Below are positions 12,820 through 26,400 of a stretch of 64,000 bases of DNA, in pieces. Origin of the DNA: Cheilinus undulatus (taxonomy: Eukaryota > Chordata > Actinopteri > Labriformes > Labridae). Within the stretch, counting starts at the first letter, position 1. The number at the start of each line of letters is the position of its first letter. The stretch spans positions 9,082,487 to 9,146,486 of the forward strand of contig NC_054866.1 in assembly GCF_018320785.1 (NCBI RefSeq). Direction: 5' to 3'. Both the position numbers and the translations under genes were made by a program. The notes below the pieces were generated by a model. The model had not been told where the DNA came from. It did no database searches and was given only the letters and a program-made list of their open reading frames with translations.

Positions 12820-13056
12820 TTGGGACTCATCTTTGTGAAGCTGTGACTGAGATGACCACACCTGGTGTTCACGTTGTGATGTTTCAGTCAGTTTGAGGTC
12901 CGTCCTCCTCTGTCCTGCTGATGAACTGACAGATCGCTCTACCTGACGGTGAAAAAATCCTCCTGGTTACTTCATGTACACGCTGTAAATAGTTTTATTT
13001 TTGCTTGTCAAATATACTGTATAACACATGGGAATAAATGCACTTCTTATGAATAG
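12820..13056 (+). other. gdpd5: gdpd5 3' untranslated region
   Basis: Non-coding sequence after the TGA stop, up to about 20 bases past an AATAAA. The cleavage position is inferred from the signal. Confidence 0.6.
13033..13038 (+). terminator. gdpd5: polyadenylation signal of gdpd5
   Basis: Canonical AATAAA 214 bases after the stop codon, in transcript orientation. Confidence 0.7.
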
Positions 13057-13506
13057 GACTCGCCAAATCTGTGGCCTCCTCTCTCACATGTAAATGTCTG
13101 AGAGGTACCTTCGAGTTACCATTGCCTGCTCCTTTTTAATGATATGTTTTTGCATTATTTTGAGCTCATTCTCCAAAGTTTTTCCTTGGTTTTAACCAGT
13201 CTACATAATATTTTTATCTTTAAAGATCCATATATTTAAAGAGGCTCTTTAAAAGCATTTATTGCTAAAGGAAACTATTACAATAACAGCTTTTTATGCT
13301 TTTGCCTTCTGTCGACACTCAGCTGTGCTGTTGTTCACTTAAGTATTGATTTTAATATTTATATATAAGAGAAAACTTTCAAATCAATCAGTTTACAGAA
13401 GCTCTGCCTTTTACTCCTAGTGAAATATTCACATGGTGCATGTAAGATTATTTACTATTTTTATAGAGGCTGAACATCCCCATTTCCCTACTTTTGAGCT
13501 AATATA

Positions 13507-14645
13507 CACTCAGCAGCCACTTTATTAGGTACACCTGTTCAACTGCTTATGAACACAAATATCTCATCAGCCAATAGCATGGCAGCAACCAAAGCTTTTA
13601 TGCATATAAGTATGGTCAAGGTGATTTACTGAAGCTAAATCGAGCATCAGAATGGGTAAAAAAGGTGATTTAATGAGTTTGAAAATGCCGTGGTTGTTGG
13701 TGTTTGATGAACTGATTATCTATTCTGATTTTCAACCAAAATAGTCTCTAGAGTTTACAGAGAATAGTGAAAAAACAACACAAAATATCGAGTGAGTTGC
13801 ACTTCTCTGAGCCATAATGGCTTGTTGAGAATGGCCAGACTGGTTTTAGCTAAGAAAAAGCCAAATACTGGCTATTTTTGTTTGTTCGTTTACAACCAAG
13901 ATATGCAGAAGAGCGTCTACAGCTGCAAAAAACAACACCAGGTGTCATTCCTGTCAGCTAAGAACAGGAAACTGAGGCTACGATTCACATACACTCACCA
14001 AATTGGACAATAGAAGAAGGTAAAAATGTTGCATGCTCTGATGAGTCTCAAATTCTGTTGCGACATTCAAATGTTCTGGTCAGAATTAGCAGAAAAATGC
14101 CACAACTACCAACAACAATTGCATGTTGAAATTCTCTCAAATCAGTGGTTTTACATGGGTGGGTCGAGACCCAGAAAGGGTTGTTAAGCTTTCTTTTTAA
14201 AAGTCTGTCAGGAATGCATGCATGGCAAAAATTCGGCCAAAAAGTCCATTATCCCCAAATTTACATTCATTTTTTAAAGTTTTCCTGTGATGACGAGTAA
14301 ATTTTGGTCTTTTCTCAAGATTTTAACTCATATATCTCTTTCCCCCCAATAACAAAGCAGGTTTTCCCAAGATAATACAGAAAGAAATCACCAAATTTCC
14401 ACACTGTCTTTGGAGTAAATGGAGTAAAATGAAATGTATGCATGCATGATGTGCTCCAGTAGGTCTCATGAGGAGAATCTCTTTCTTTAATCACTTTTCT
14501 TTCCCATTCTGATGCTACTTTTAAGGTTCAGCTCATCACAATGACCATGTCTGCATGCCTTAATGCATTGGTAACTATCATGCAGTTGGCTGATACGCAT
14601 CAATAGTGGCTGAGCAGGTGTACCTAATAAAGTGGCCAGTGAGTG
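13507..14645. mobile_element. TA-flanked inverted-repeat DNA transposon, copy 1
   Basis: The ends are inverted repeats of about 35 bases: CACTCAGCAGCCACTTTATT then AGGTACACCTG on the left, and its reverse complement with few changes on the right. A TA dinucleotide flanks each side, as for Tc1/mariner-type insertion. Interior frames are broken. A diverged copy in opposite orientation lies at 16670-17707. Confidence 0.7.
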
Positions 14646-15082
14646 TATAACACTAATGATGATATCAGTGTATGTTTTTGTGCGAGCTGTGCTCCCAGTG
14701 AAACCAGAAGAACTGGTGAAAATGTTTTTAGGGAGGGACTTAAGTGCTGTCTCTCTCTTAAATGTGAGTGTTTGATTGTTGGTCTGTTTTTTAAGGATGT
14801 GTATATTGTATTGTGTGTTCTCAGCTGGTGTATATTTTTAACCTTGTGTGCAGTGCTATGCTGGGTGTTGTTGTACATTAAAGGAGAACCAACATGAGAG
14901 ATTTTAACCAACTAAGCATTACAGTTAAACAATGTGATAGTAATAGCAACAGTAAGGTCAAGATGGAAGTAATTTATCAGCATAGTCGGCCTCTGAACTG
15001 CAGTTATTCTGTGGTCTATTAGTGTTAACATGCACGATGCATCTATGTGTTGGTAACTGGTGTAAATCTGATTGCTGTAAAG

Positions 15083-15938
15083 CAGGGGTGTCCAAACTAC
15101 AGCCTGGGGGCTAGCTGCAGTCTGGGGTCTATTTTAGCAAATTCTATAGTGACGTTAGAACACAAAGCCCTCAGTTTTGACATTAGGTGCTGCTGCTGTG
15201 TTCATTTTATAAATAAACAATTTGAAATGAGGCTGTTGATGTTTTTCATGACTAACCTTAGACAAATGTAAATGGTAAAAATTGGCAACCAAAATAATAT
15301 CTTTATTCACAACGCCCTGAATCAAGACAAATCTGCTCATTTGTCTTGCTGTCCTTTGTCTCAATGTTGACTACATTTTTTCCGTGAGGAAGACTAAACT
15401 AAGACTAGCTGAAAATAGATCTTTGGTGATTAAAACTCTGGCAGAAAGTAGGTTTAGTTTTTGTCAAAGAGACTAAAATGTTAGAGCTGGTCTTTTGGAC
15501 ATTCAAATCCACACGTCTCCACTGTGCATACAAAGTATGCCAGTATTTTTGTCAGTGTTTGGTAAAACATTATTGACTGCTCTACATTTAATATTGACTT
15601 TATAGCATGGCTTATTCAATTGGTTCAGAGATAAATGCTTTCTAAGGACTTTTAGTTGAATAAAAAGGGATTCAAATGTTCAAGTTTTTGCCAACTAAAA
15701 CTAGAGTAGAGCTATAAAGGTTAAAATGACTAAAATGTGTCTAAAAGACATTTTATTGTTAAGACCAAGTTTATAAAAGCTGCCAGCTGTGATGTGAGCT
15801 TTTCAGTCACTACACATTTCTTAACCTGCATCGCTTTGACTAACTTTAATTCTAAAGATAAGGTTTATCAGACAGTGGCTGTGTCATCCTGATATTTTTC
15901 TCCATGTGGCCCTCAATGGAAAAGTTTGGACATCCTTG
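15083..15938. mobile_element. non-autonomous hAT-like element with 8-base target duplication
   Basis: Terminal inverted repeats are CAGGGGTGTCCAAACT on the left and CAAGGATGTCCAAACT on the right (reverse complement). They are flanked by CTGTAAAG at 15075-15082 and CTGTAAGG at 15939-15946, 7 of 8 identical. Eight-base duplications and CAGGG-type ends are standard for hAT elements. No intact transposase. Confidence 0.78.
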
Positions 15939-16669
15939 CTGTAAGGGAACTGAAGTGGGTGCTAAATGTGAAAATAAAGCTCTTAGCTTATTGAAGGGAC
16001 GCTACAGGTATCACAACAGGCAGCACGTGTTCATGAAACTGATTGCCTTTTGTGTTTTTTTTCTTATGGTATTACTGTGCCTCAGAAGTAACCATTAAAA
16101 AAATCCTCTCATTGGTGTTTTCTTTGAATGCTTTATGTTTTTAATCCCTGTTCAACAGCTCATCTTAAAACAGGAATTTAATAATCAGGTTAAATTCAGG
16201 TCATGTGACCCCTTATTAGGTTTTTACAAGTAGCAGATCATTTCCCAGCAGCTTGTTAAAATGTTTTGAGCATGAGATGGACTTAATGAGCACCATCACA
16301 ATATGCATTACCTACAACACAGATCTAGTATGACAGGTTTTAAATAAAGAGACAGTGACGAAGATGACAAATGGGCTTTTTAATTTGTGGAAAGATGAGA
16401 ACAGTTTAATTCTGTTACGGTCTTTTAACTTTCAATTAGTTACAATAAAAACAATCCTAAGAGAAGTTATCTCTGTTTCAATAAATGATTTATACAGCTT
16501 ATAGGCAAATAGAATTTGCCTCATTAAATAATCTATAGCACATGTATTAATATTATATACTCAAGTCATAAAATTAAAAAAAGACATGACATTTCACAGG
16601 AATATTTGGCAAAAAAAAAGACATTTTCTCAAAGGAATGTAGGCAGTTGAGTTCATGTTAGAGAAAGTA

Positions 16670-17707
16670 CCCTCTGATCACTTTATTAGGTACACCTTCT
16701 AGTTGGACTCCCTTTTGCCTAGAAATGTGCCTTAATTCTTCTGATAGAGATTCAGAAAGTGCTGGAAACATTCCCCAAAGTTTATGGTCATTATCAAAAC
16801 CGCAGCGTCACAGAGCTGCTGTAGCTTTGTCAGCTGTACATCCATGATTCAAATTTCCCGTTCCTGTGCCATTTAAATAGAGGGAACCCACTGTGATGTA
16901 AAAAAAAAAAAAAGAAAAATTAAGATGATTTGAGTTTTGTGACATGGTGCATTATCCTGCAGGAAGTAGCCATCAGAGGATGGTACACTGTTAATAGAGG
17001 GATGGACGTGGACAATGCTCTAGTAAGCTGTGGTACTTAAAAAATGCTTAGCTGGTAATAAGAAGCCAATTACACCACCAGCAGCCTGAACCGCTGATAC
17101 AAGACAGTAAAGGTCTGTGCTTTTATGCTTTCAGCACCAGATTCTGAATATTGCAGCAGTAATTGAACCTCATCAGACCAGGTAATGCTTTCTCACTGTC
17201 TAATCTGGTAGCCTCTGTGACCTGTAGCCTCAGTTTCCTGTTCTTAACTGACAGGAGGGACACCCAGTGTAGTCTTATCCTGCTGTAGCAAATTTCAGAT
17301 AACACTGATCCCAGAAGGAAATTTCATTTACAGATCACCCATTTGCTTCAAGGTTCTACATTTTCAGCAGAAGTTGCTTGGTTGTAATGAGTGATTGGGT
17401 TATGGTTGTAGTCTGGTTATCCTCCTCTCAAAAAGGTATTTCATCCCAGAGAACGGCCACTCACTGGGTATTCTCTTTCTCTCACAATTCTCTGTAAACT
17501 CTAGAGATGGTTGTGCATGAAAATCCCAGTAAACACTCAGACCAGTCCGTCTGGCACCAACCATGGCAGATAAACAACCTTTCTTCCCCGCTCCTGACCA
17601 AGTCTAAATGCCTAAATACATTATTCACTGCCACAAGATTGGCTGAATAGATTTTTCTGTTAGTGAGCAGCTGAACAGCTATACCCAATAAAGTGATCAC
17701 TGAGTGA
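16670..17707. mobile_element. TA-flanked inverted-repeat transposon, copy 2, inverted relative to copy 1
   Basis: It shares the TGATCACTTTATTAGG-type ends and internal blocks such as AGTTTACAGAGAAT with 13507-14645, but on the opposite strand. It is more diverged and carries short A-rich runs. Boundaries are approximate at the left end. Confidence 0.6.
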
Positions 17708-18280
17708 ATAAGTCATTGGCTTAATCTTTCCCAACAACACATTTTCATACTGGTGAAATAAATCATGCTGTGAACCAAAAATATAGAATGAAATAATCTT
17801 TTTATCAAATTAAGTTATTTTACCGTCACATTTGAGGCCACAAACAATGGATCGAGTCCATCTAACAATCAACGTGATCTGACAGTAATGCATTTCTCAA
17901 TATTAAACACAGAAGGCACCAGTAAGCAATGCTTTGGTCCTAACATGACACTACTTAAGTTAACCTTCTCTACCTACAGCAGCAAAAGCAGGAAGTTATA
18001 TTAAAAAGTTGGACAATACCTGGACATTCTCAAAGTGCAGCACTGATTATGACTCCGCTTTCACTGACTGCAGCCTGCATCATTTACAGTGAAGCATGAG
18101 CTGTGAGGCTTTAACCAAAAATGCAGCTTGTTAAGAATCCGTAATCATGACTACGTACTGCATTGAGTCTATCTGAGATTAATGGTGCATGACTGCATCT
18201 TGGCACTGACTTCCAAAGGGCATTAAATCAACTCTGACTCCATCCAGAGCCCTAAAGGGGGCACACACACACACTTTTTA

Positions 18281-19265
18281 GACCCTGTTTACATTTAGCA
18301 TTAACATCTGTTTTGGGCATTTAAATACCAAACTAACTGTTAGTCTGTGGCACAGTATCCCAGCATGCAATGTGCAGTGAAGCAGCAGGCAAACAAAGTG
18401 GAGCCAATAAGCCACAAGCTGAGAAGCTAGCAGCGCCTTAAGATTTCATACTTTAAGCTTCTAAATCCCTTATGATCCAGTCTTTCCCATTGACTGCCAT
18501 TCATTTTTATGGAATTTTCACTCAGGAATGAGAGGAGCTGGCATCCTTTGGGCAAAGTGCCCAGATGGGTTGCTCTTCTCAGTTAAAAAAGACTCCTCAG
18601 TTTAAAAAAAAAAGCAGGTAGCAACAGCTTCCCTCACTAGATAAGCAGTTTAGAAATTGAATATTCTGTCAGATAAAATCATGCTTTTAATTCTGTAAAT
18701 GTTTAAATATATAATTTTCTTTTAAATAAACTTTCCTACATGGATGCAAGATGTGCAGCATCATTCTCATTAATATGTGAGAAATTCAAGGCTGTGGTTG
18801 CTAAATTTCACTGAATTCTCAATAGTTATAACATAACTGAGCTAACAAAGCATTTTTGTGCTGTGAAAACCGTGTTATACCATGTTAGCCATGTTATAAT
18901 GATGGTGAAAAAGGGAAATTAGTGATTAATCAGTCTTATGCACCCTAATATAGCCTAGTGCTCCACTACTGGTAAGAGAGTCTCTTGCGCTTCAGCCCCT
19001 CCACTAGTGGAGGTCGGTGCTCACAGAAGGACCAGCAACAAACAGAGGTGTTTCAGTGGGTAAACCAGGTAAACCCAATGAAGAAACTGGAGCACACGAA
19101 TCACTTGATGACGTTTAATCAGGTGCAGAGGACTAACGTTTCGACGCGCACTGCGTCTTCATCAGAGTCAAACGGTTTGACCCTGATAACACCCAGAGTG
19201 TTAAGGATTACCACTTGGTATCTGAATGCCCAAAACAGATCTTAATGCAAGGTATAAACGGGGTC
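18281..19265. mobile_element. composite element with ~55-base terminal inverted repeats
   Basis: The left end (GACCCTGTTTACATTTAGCA, then ATCTGTTTTGGGCATT) is mirrored at the right end near 19214-19265. The same family recurs at 39672-40908. A Penelope-like ribozyme segment sits near its right end, perhaps as a later insertion. Confidence 0.6.
19131..19165 (-). ncRNA. hammerhead-ribozyme-like core (Penelope-like element type)
   Basis: Read on the minus strand, CTGATGA (19165-19159) is followed by an unpaired A, a perfect five-pair stem (GACGC with GCGTC, loop AGTGC), then GAAAC (19142-19138), GTTA and GTC (19133-19131). That is the conserved hammerhead core order, with a minimal two-pair stem III and a GTC cleavage site, as described for Penelope-like retroelements. 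Stem I does not pair convincingly in the flanks, so activity from this single copy is doubtful. Confidence 0.6.
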
Positions 19266-19405
19266 AAACCATAAACATTGTCTTTTTTTCTGTCACATGA
19301 ACACTGCATGGAAATGATGGATTAAGTTTTCTTAAAAAATATTAAAGGCCAGCAAACATTTGCATAAGGCATGCTCTCTCTCTGACACACAAACACACAC
19401 TGGCA

Positions 19406-19428
19406 ATAAATAAATAAATAAATAAATG
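19406..19428. repeat. (AAAT)n microsatellite
   Basis: Five or so tandem AAAT units in the hspa13 downstream region. Confidence 0.85.
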
Positions 19429-19841
19429 AGGCTGAACTGGAGAGTTATTAAGTAATTTGTCAGAATGATCGTTCCCTGATTTGAACATTGTCTACCACGT
19501 ACAAGCTTCAAAAATGAAGCTTCATGGAGATCAACAAAAGACTTCAGCCTTCATGGGATTACGTCACCGTTTACCAGCATCTCACGGGTTTGTGTGCAAC
19601 AGCAGCAGCTTTCCCTGTAAAAACGGGTTTGTTCACTTCTATAGATGGTTCCAGGAAACACAAAGTGAAGAGGAACATTGGTGTGAAAATGAAACTGTCA
19701 CGTCAGCTTCAATCCCCTTAGAGGTCAGGCTGAACAACCTTAGATTTCTATGAAGTGCAGAACAAAAGCAAGGAGCAGTTAGGAATAGCTAGCCAGTCTC
19801 TGAAGCATCCCTGTGTTTGAGATAATTAACCCAGGTAAAGA

Positions 19842-20416
19842 TTAGCTAAAGTTCGTCTTGCGCAGGTGTCTGTTTGGGATTTCTATAGCACTCACTTGTA
19901 AGGGCCAAGAGCCGCCCATGATGCCGGCCTGAATGGCCACACCTGTCACCACGGCTAGGTCGGGGTCTACCGAAGTGTTAGGCTCCTTCCCAAAGTACTC
20001 GCTGATCAGCCGTCTAATCCGGGGTATCCTGGTGGACCCTCCAACCAGAACGATCTCATCCACCTCCTCCTTCTCCAGGTGGCCTTCAGACAGCACAGTT
20101 TCAACAGGGGCCAGAATTTTCTGGAACAGGTCCTCGTTGAGCTCTTCGAACAGCTTGCGAGTGATCACGGACTGGAAGAGAACCGGAGTCTGGTCTTTTG
20201 GTGACTCTGAGCTGTCATGGGTGTGGAGGTCCAGCGGTAGCCTGATGGTGGTGCTGGGGTGGACGGTGAGATTTAGCTTGGCTGCCTCTACAGCCTGTCT
20301 GAGGCGGTGGATGTCCTCTTTCAGGGTAGGGGGGACACCAAACTCCTGTCGGACTCGCTCTGTGGCGTACTGCAGCAACCTCTGGCTGAAGTCTTGACCT
20401 CCAAGCTTGTTATTAC
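19842..20416 (-). CDS. hspa13: hspa13 exon 5 (terminal)
   Basis: 190 codons plus TAA. It starts [10 protein letters not shown] and carries [16 protein letters not shown], the [12 protein letters not shown] loop, [17 protein letters not shown] and the conserved C-terminus. The acceptor follows a long pyrimidine tract. Confidence 0.97.
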
Positions 20417-23400
20417 CTGCCAAAAAAAGAAACATCCATTTAATGTTAGGCCACTCTTTCCTCCAGCAAGTGAGGAAGTATAACTGAAAAGTTTCTTTCA
20501 TAAGTGTCAGATTGCAAAGACAAAGAATACAGGAGATTGTCAGGACACTCATTCAACATCCCACATAGTTTAACAGGGGAAATCAACAAAAAACCTGACC
20601 GTACATTGTTCACAGCTTTTCAATCCACTCTAATGAAAAGGAGAGGGCAAAGTAAAACTCCTACACTGGAATATGAACTGTGAAATAAGAGCAATTTTCC
20701 TGTAACCTCAAGTCACCTTTACAGGGCACAGAATAACAGTATGCCCTAGTATCACCTGACACAAATGAGTGCCTATCTGCCTCTCTAGTTGTCACGGACT
20801 AGGAACAAAGAAAGAGGGGGATGACAAGACACCAGAGAGGCTTACGGGAAGATTTTCTTGATTTTTTTCCACTGTTCTCACAGAGTTTGTGTTAAAAAGT
20901 TGAGATAGTGTTGCATTCAGTGTTTCCCACAGGATCCCTCTAGGGCAGTGATTCTCAACTGGTCGAGCCTCAGGACCCACAATCAACTCCTCAATGAGGA
21001 ACTGTGACCCAAATAGCAGACATTTTTCAGCCAGTCAGAATATTTAATGAAAAATAGTACAGTTTGGACCTAACCGAGCAAAGCAGATGGGTTTACCAGA
21101 CATCTGTGTCATCAGGAAAATATTTTGAAAAGCTCCAATCCACAACGTTTATGTCTAACTGAACACAGCTGGGAACAATCAGTGTTATTTCCAGAGAACG
21201 AGGTAGTGCCTATGGGTGGGGTTAAGTTATACTCAAAGTTGTGTGCAATGGCTGCCTCCAGTGCAGTGATCAGCTCAGGTATAGCTCTAATGTGGCACCA
21301 ATCTTATCAGAACTCGACCATGTTTTGGCATAAATTAAAGATTCAAATAACATTTAAAGCTCTTCATGATGAGAAAGATGTTTTTGCTCTTCTGCTGACC
21401 TTCTTTGGCATGAGTTTATGAGAGTTATTGGGGGGAGGGGTTACTTGTAGTTATACAATGGCTGCTAGTGAAGTGATTAGCTTGTATGTAGCTACAGCGG
21501 CAGTTTGTCAGAACTGGACATTTCTTTATTAAAACAAGAGCAAAGAGCCACACTGAAAACTTTTCATGACAAAAAAGATGTTTTTTGCTCTCGTCCTGGT
21601 CTGTTTCGCCATGAATGTGTGATCGTTATGGGTGAGCTAGCTGTGACCCCAATGGCTGCTGTCGCCATAGCCATTAGTGAAAATGTAGCTGTAGGAAAGC
21701 AGAAGTTTAATAAGAACTGGACCATATTTTTTACTAAAACAAGAGCAAAGCGTCACACCAAAAGCTTGTCTTGGCAGAGAAGACATTTTTGCACTTCTCC
21801 TGACTGGTTTTGGCATCAAGTATAACTGAGAAAAGCTCCGCCATTAACAAACTACAGCAGCAGTAACCTGTAAGCTCAAGAGCGGCGCATGCATACAACG
21901 TTCCTCCAGTCACCTTCTGAGAGTTTCTTGAAAAGTCCTGCCCTTCCCAAACGCTTTCCATAGGAGCTTTCCAAGATGAATGTGAAATCTATCCATGCAG
22001 TAGATGTATATAACAGTCTGTCTGGGGTGTCAGGTTAGTTTGGATCTTAAACAGTGCATACAAATGGATCAAACAGAAAGGACCAAACAAGCATGTTTTT
22101 AAAAAGTTTCTGGACTTTGTGGCATGATTTTATTTCCTGAAATGCATTCACAGCCCACTAAAAAAGGCCTACTGACTTTTGGGTCCCAACCTATCAGTTG
22201 AGAACCTCTTTTCTAGGGGGGTCCGGAGTATGCACCCCCTGGAGAAAGATCTTGATATTTTTAAGTTAAATGCACCAATTTTTGTGCATTTTTAGAGGAA
22301 AATGAAGAGGCAAGATCTACGGAAGTTTTGTTCTTTTCAAACAATTTTCTCCTGTAGTAATTAAAACAGAGTGTTACTGATTAGAATTTGATTACGATTA
22401 CATTTTCTATCCTTCAAAAAAATCTTGTATTGACATCCTAAGATTACTTCTGACCTTATCTTTGGACTTTTATCTTAATATTAACCATAAAACAGCCACT
22501 TTCTATAAATGCTTTAAAAACTTAACTACAGCAGGCTACATGACCATCTCTGATTTTTAAACTTAAACTATTTAGCCTTTATTTCCTGTATTCTTGTTTA
22601 CTTTTATTAATAATGTATACTGAAGATGATATTTAATTGTTTAACATCTATTTAATTGCTACGTGAATTTAATGTCTGTTAAGTTTACATTCTAGAGAGA
22701 AAGAATTGGTCTGATGTTTTGCTGAAATCCTTTTACTGAATCCATCGGCCTTTTGGTAAAAACTCTTTTACCTAGAAGGTCACAATTGTAAGAACACTTT
22801 ATTTACTCATTCACTCTTTTTTTGCAAACCACATTCTCACTCTCTAAAACACATTTTTTCTTCTGTGATTCACTGGTGATGCAGAATGGTCATCACTGCT
22901 GGCTGAAGTTAAACAACTAAATTAAAGTGTGTCACAGTTTTAACACAACCAGGCAAAGCTGGAGGCAGTTGTTGGTTATGATGTGATGAAACAAATCTGA
23001 GGAAGCTGGGGGGAAAAGAGAGTTGATATTAAAGAGGAAGAGAAGGGGAAAGAGAAGATGACAAGGAAGACCAGGAAGAGAAATTTCAGATGAAATCAGA
23101 ATAACTGTTCTTCCTCTTTGAATGAAAATGAAGGAAGCTGGATGAAAAAGCCCACACTGATAAACAATATGTAAACTATGACTGAGATGTAATTTTTTCT
23201 TTTAAATAAAAGAAAAGTAGAAAACAAAGACTCTTACACTGTCATTTGCTCATTATTTCAGTTGCTTTCCAACATTTCTCCTCCATCAGGTTTACTCTGA
23301 CAAAGAATCAACAGTCTTGTGTTATATCAACTTCTCTCCTCTGCCAGGTGTCCAAAACTTTGTGCTCTTTAAATATTCATCTTGGAAAATTTAACAGTAT

Positions 23401-26400
23401 TTTCAGTAATCGAAACATTAAATTGCTTGAAAACTTAAAACTGACTCAACACCAAACATTAACCCGGAGTGAGCTCAGATTATTGTGCTTTATATTACGT
23501 GATGTAGTGTGTAATGTAAGCTTTTGACTGCTGTGTTTATGATGTGAGAACAGAGTCTGATTCTGTTGAAAAGGTTTGGATGTGATTGTTTGATTTTGAC
23601 AGGAGAATGAGAGGTTTTGTGAATGTAGCTTGATTTTTTTTTATGTTCACAGTTTAGAGAAGGTGGGGGGTCCTCAAGAAATTTTTTTAGCAATTGTGAA
23701 AACTGTAATCAAAATCTGAGGAGTCATCTGGTTAGTGAAAGTGGGGGAAGCCTGTTAGGTTAGCTCCAGGGATGGAAAGTAACTAAATACATTTACTCAA
23801 ATTACTGTGATTGAGTAGCTTTTTTGTGTACTTGTACCTTTAAGAGCACTTTTTTTAAACCCTATGTTTACTTGTGCTTAAGTATATGTTGGGGGGAGTA
23901 TCATACTTCATTACATTTCAAAAAGCATCAAGTACGAAATAAAAAATTAAAAGCCAAAACAATGAAGTCCAAGCTTTCTGCCAGCAACAAAAACAGCCAG
24001 TATTTGTTTTTTATAACACTTGAGTCAGTAGCACATAGTAAGAGAATGAGCCCTCATTTCTTGCCAAAACAGCTGTTGCAATTTACTACAGGTCAAGTCA
24101 CACCTTACAATTAACCTGAGATCCATGTTCTCTTGTGGATAATACACATTAAGGAAAGATCATGTTTCACTGTGAAAGCCCCTTGGGTATCAAAAGTTGC
24201 TACTCAGTACTTCAAGTAAACTTTAAATCATGTACTTTTACTTCTTCTCAAGTAAATTCAACTCAAGTAATTGTGCTTTTGCTTGTGTACCACAGTCTGA
24301 TACTTTTTCCACCTCTGGTTAGGTCATAACTCAAAATGCCTTTGATCGATCCTGATGAAACTCTCTAGAAACATCCTGAGTTGTCTTTAAAACACACAAA
24401 ACACAGTTTGTTCAACTCTGGTGAAAGGTTGGCAAACAGCACAACTCTGAGTGAACTGTTCATGTAATTCTGCCAGCGTTGTGATGATGGCATGAAGGTT
24501 TGATCGCTCTCACTCTATAAACAGAATTGAATCTGCTGAGAGACATTTTTCAACTATGTGAATTCTGGAGCCAGCTCGTTGCTCTTGAGGACTCAAAGGG
24601 CTGGAACTCACACGGTGCTGCTCATGGTTTTATTTTTCTTTTATGACTGAATCAGTGAAGCACATTACCTGCCATGGCTCTGGTGAGAAACATGCCTCCC
24701 TGTTTGTTGAGCAGAGAAACATCCAGGGTCCCTCCTCCGAGGTCGACCACCAACACGTTGAATACATCCACCTTGTGCAGGCCGTAGGCCATGGCTGCAG
24801 CCGTTGGCTCATTGATTACACGCAAGATCTCCAGGCCTGCAAGAAAGGTTAAACAGGTTCTAATTAAACTCCACTGTTTTTATGAAAAACACTTCATTTT
24901 AAAAGTAAATGCAAGACTAAATGGAGTAAAAATGATTTGCAGTTTTATCAAATGACTAGAGCATAGTCCTCAACAGGTGTTGTCTCTGGACCCAACACCA
25001 GCTCCTTTTTTTCAGCCAGTCAGATTTAACTAAAGAAACATGGTGCTGTTTGGACCTAAGATAGGACAGAATGTGACAGAACAAAGACACCAAAGAAAAT
25101 ACCCCAGAGTAGAGCTGGGCAATTAATCAAAACCGACATTTAGAGCCTCTAACTGAAAAAACCTACTTTGTCAATTATTTCTATTTTTTTCCCTTGTAAT
25201 TCTCTCTCTAGTAATGTACCACACCTTTAAAAACAAACAACTATCTCTGTAGTCACGTGATAGGTAGCCAGGTGTCGCAAGGCATGTAGCCTGCTGGAAA
25301 CCCAAGAAAAGAAGAAGTACTAGTCACGTGACATCATCCCATCCAATCCGCTAAAACTCAACCAACTGTGCAACGTGAGCAGCAGATTTATTTTCTACTT
25401 TCTATACAACAGCTGCTGAAAGCTGCTGAAACTGATCTAGGAACTACATGGTGCCAGATCCACCCAGCCTATTTGATGGCCACATCTGGCCCATGTATTC
25501 AAAACACAAGAACCTCAGTTTCATTTCAGCTGATGTGTTTTGATTTCAGTTGTTTCAATAAATAACCATGAACTGTTAATCTTTGTATGTTCCTTTCAGT
25601 TATTGGCTTTAAAATTCTACAAATGTTAACAGAACAAACAGAGTCTGAGGTTGGGGTTGGAATAATCGTTCACTAATCATAATCCAGGTAAAATGTTCAA
25701 TTAATCGCGATTTTGATTTTTGCCATAACCGCCCAGTCCTATACCAGAGTTGCTGGGAAAATTCCAGGTAAATTCCAAAAGGTTTCCACAAAGGTTCCTT
25801 AAAATTCCTGAATCTTTCCCGTGATAAATTCTTGAAATATTACTGGAAACTCCTTGGAAAACATTGCTGAAAGATTTGGTGAACACTCCAAATAATTACT
25901 GTTACAAACTCCTAAAAGGTCCCGGTTGTTTGTGAAATTTGTTCACATTCACAGGTAAAGTCACAGCAAATAATATGAAAAGTTTACTGTACAAATGCAC
26001 AAATGAGAGGATTGTTTTTGACCTACTGGAGAACATTAATTTTAAGCCTGGCATACACTGTGTGATTTCCAGTCGTCTCTCTAACAGTTATGGTGGAAAT
26101 TTAGCTCGTACTGTGCAATTGCATCATTTACAATGCACAAGTATCATGCGCGCTAAATGTGCATATACTATACGGTCTGAATATGGTCATGCATGACCTG
26201 AGAGCTCACACTGTACAAGTGAAGTTGGGACACACTGTGACAGAAATCTGTGGAGTTTCCTTTGAAAAAGTCTCACATACTGGGGCTCAAGTTGTATCTA
26301 GTCATATCCTCTCCTTTCCTCTCTACCTCTATCACACACACACCATCCATGTCAGCTGGAGGCATACTGTATTTCCTGCTCGTTCATTTCCTTTATTATT

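Larger units (their letters stand above)
13057..19841. other. intergenic region between convergent gdpd5 and hspa13 3' ends
   Basis: This 6.8 kb stretch probably includes the hspa13 3' untranslated region at its right side; no clear polyadenylation signal for hspa13 was found. Most of it is transposon-derived: two inverted copies of a TA-flanked element, a hAT-like element between them, and a composite inverted-repeat element carrying a ribozyme-like motif. Confidence 0.6.

Noticed and set aside
19933..20397. 154-residue plus-strand open frame
   Set aside because: It is the antisense shadow of hspa13 exon 5, whose minus-strand reading is strongly conserved.
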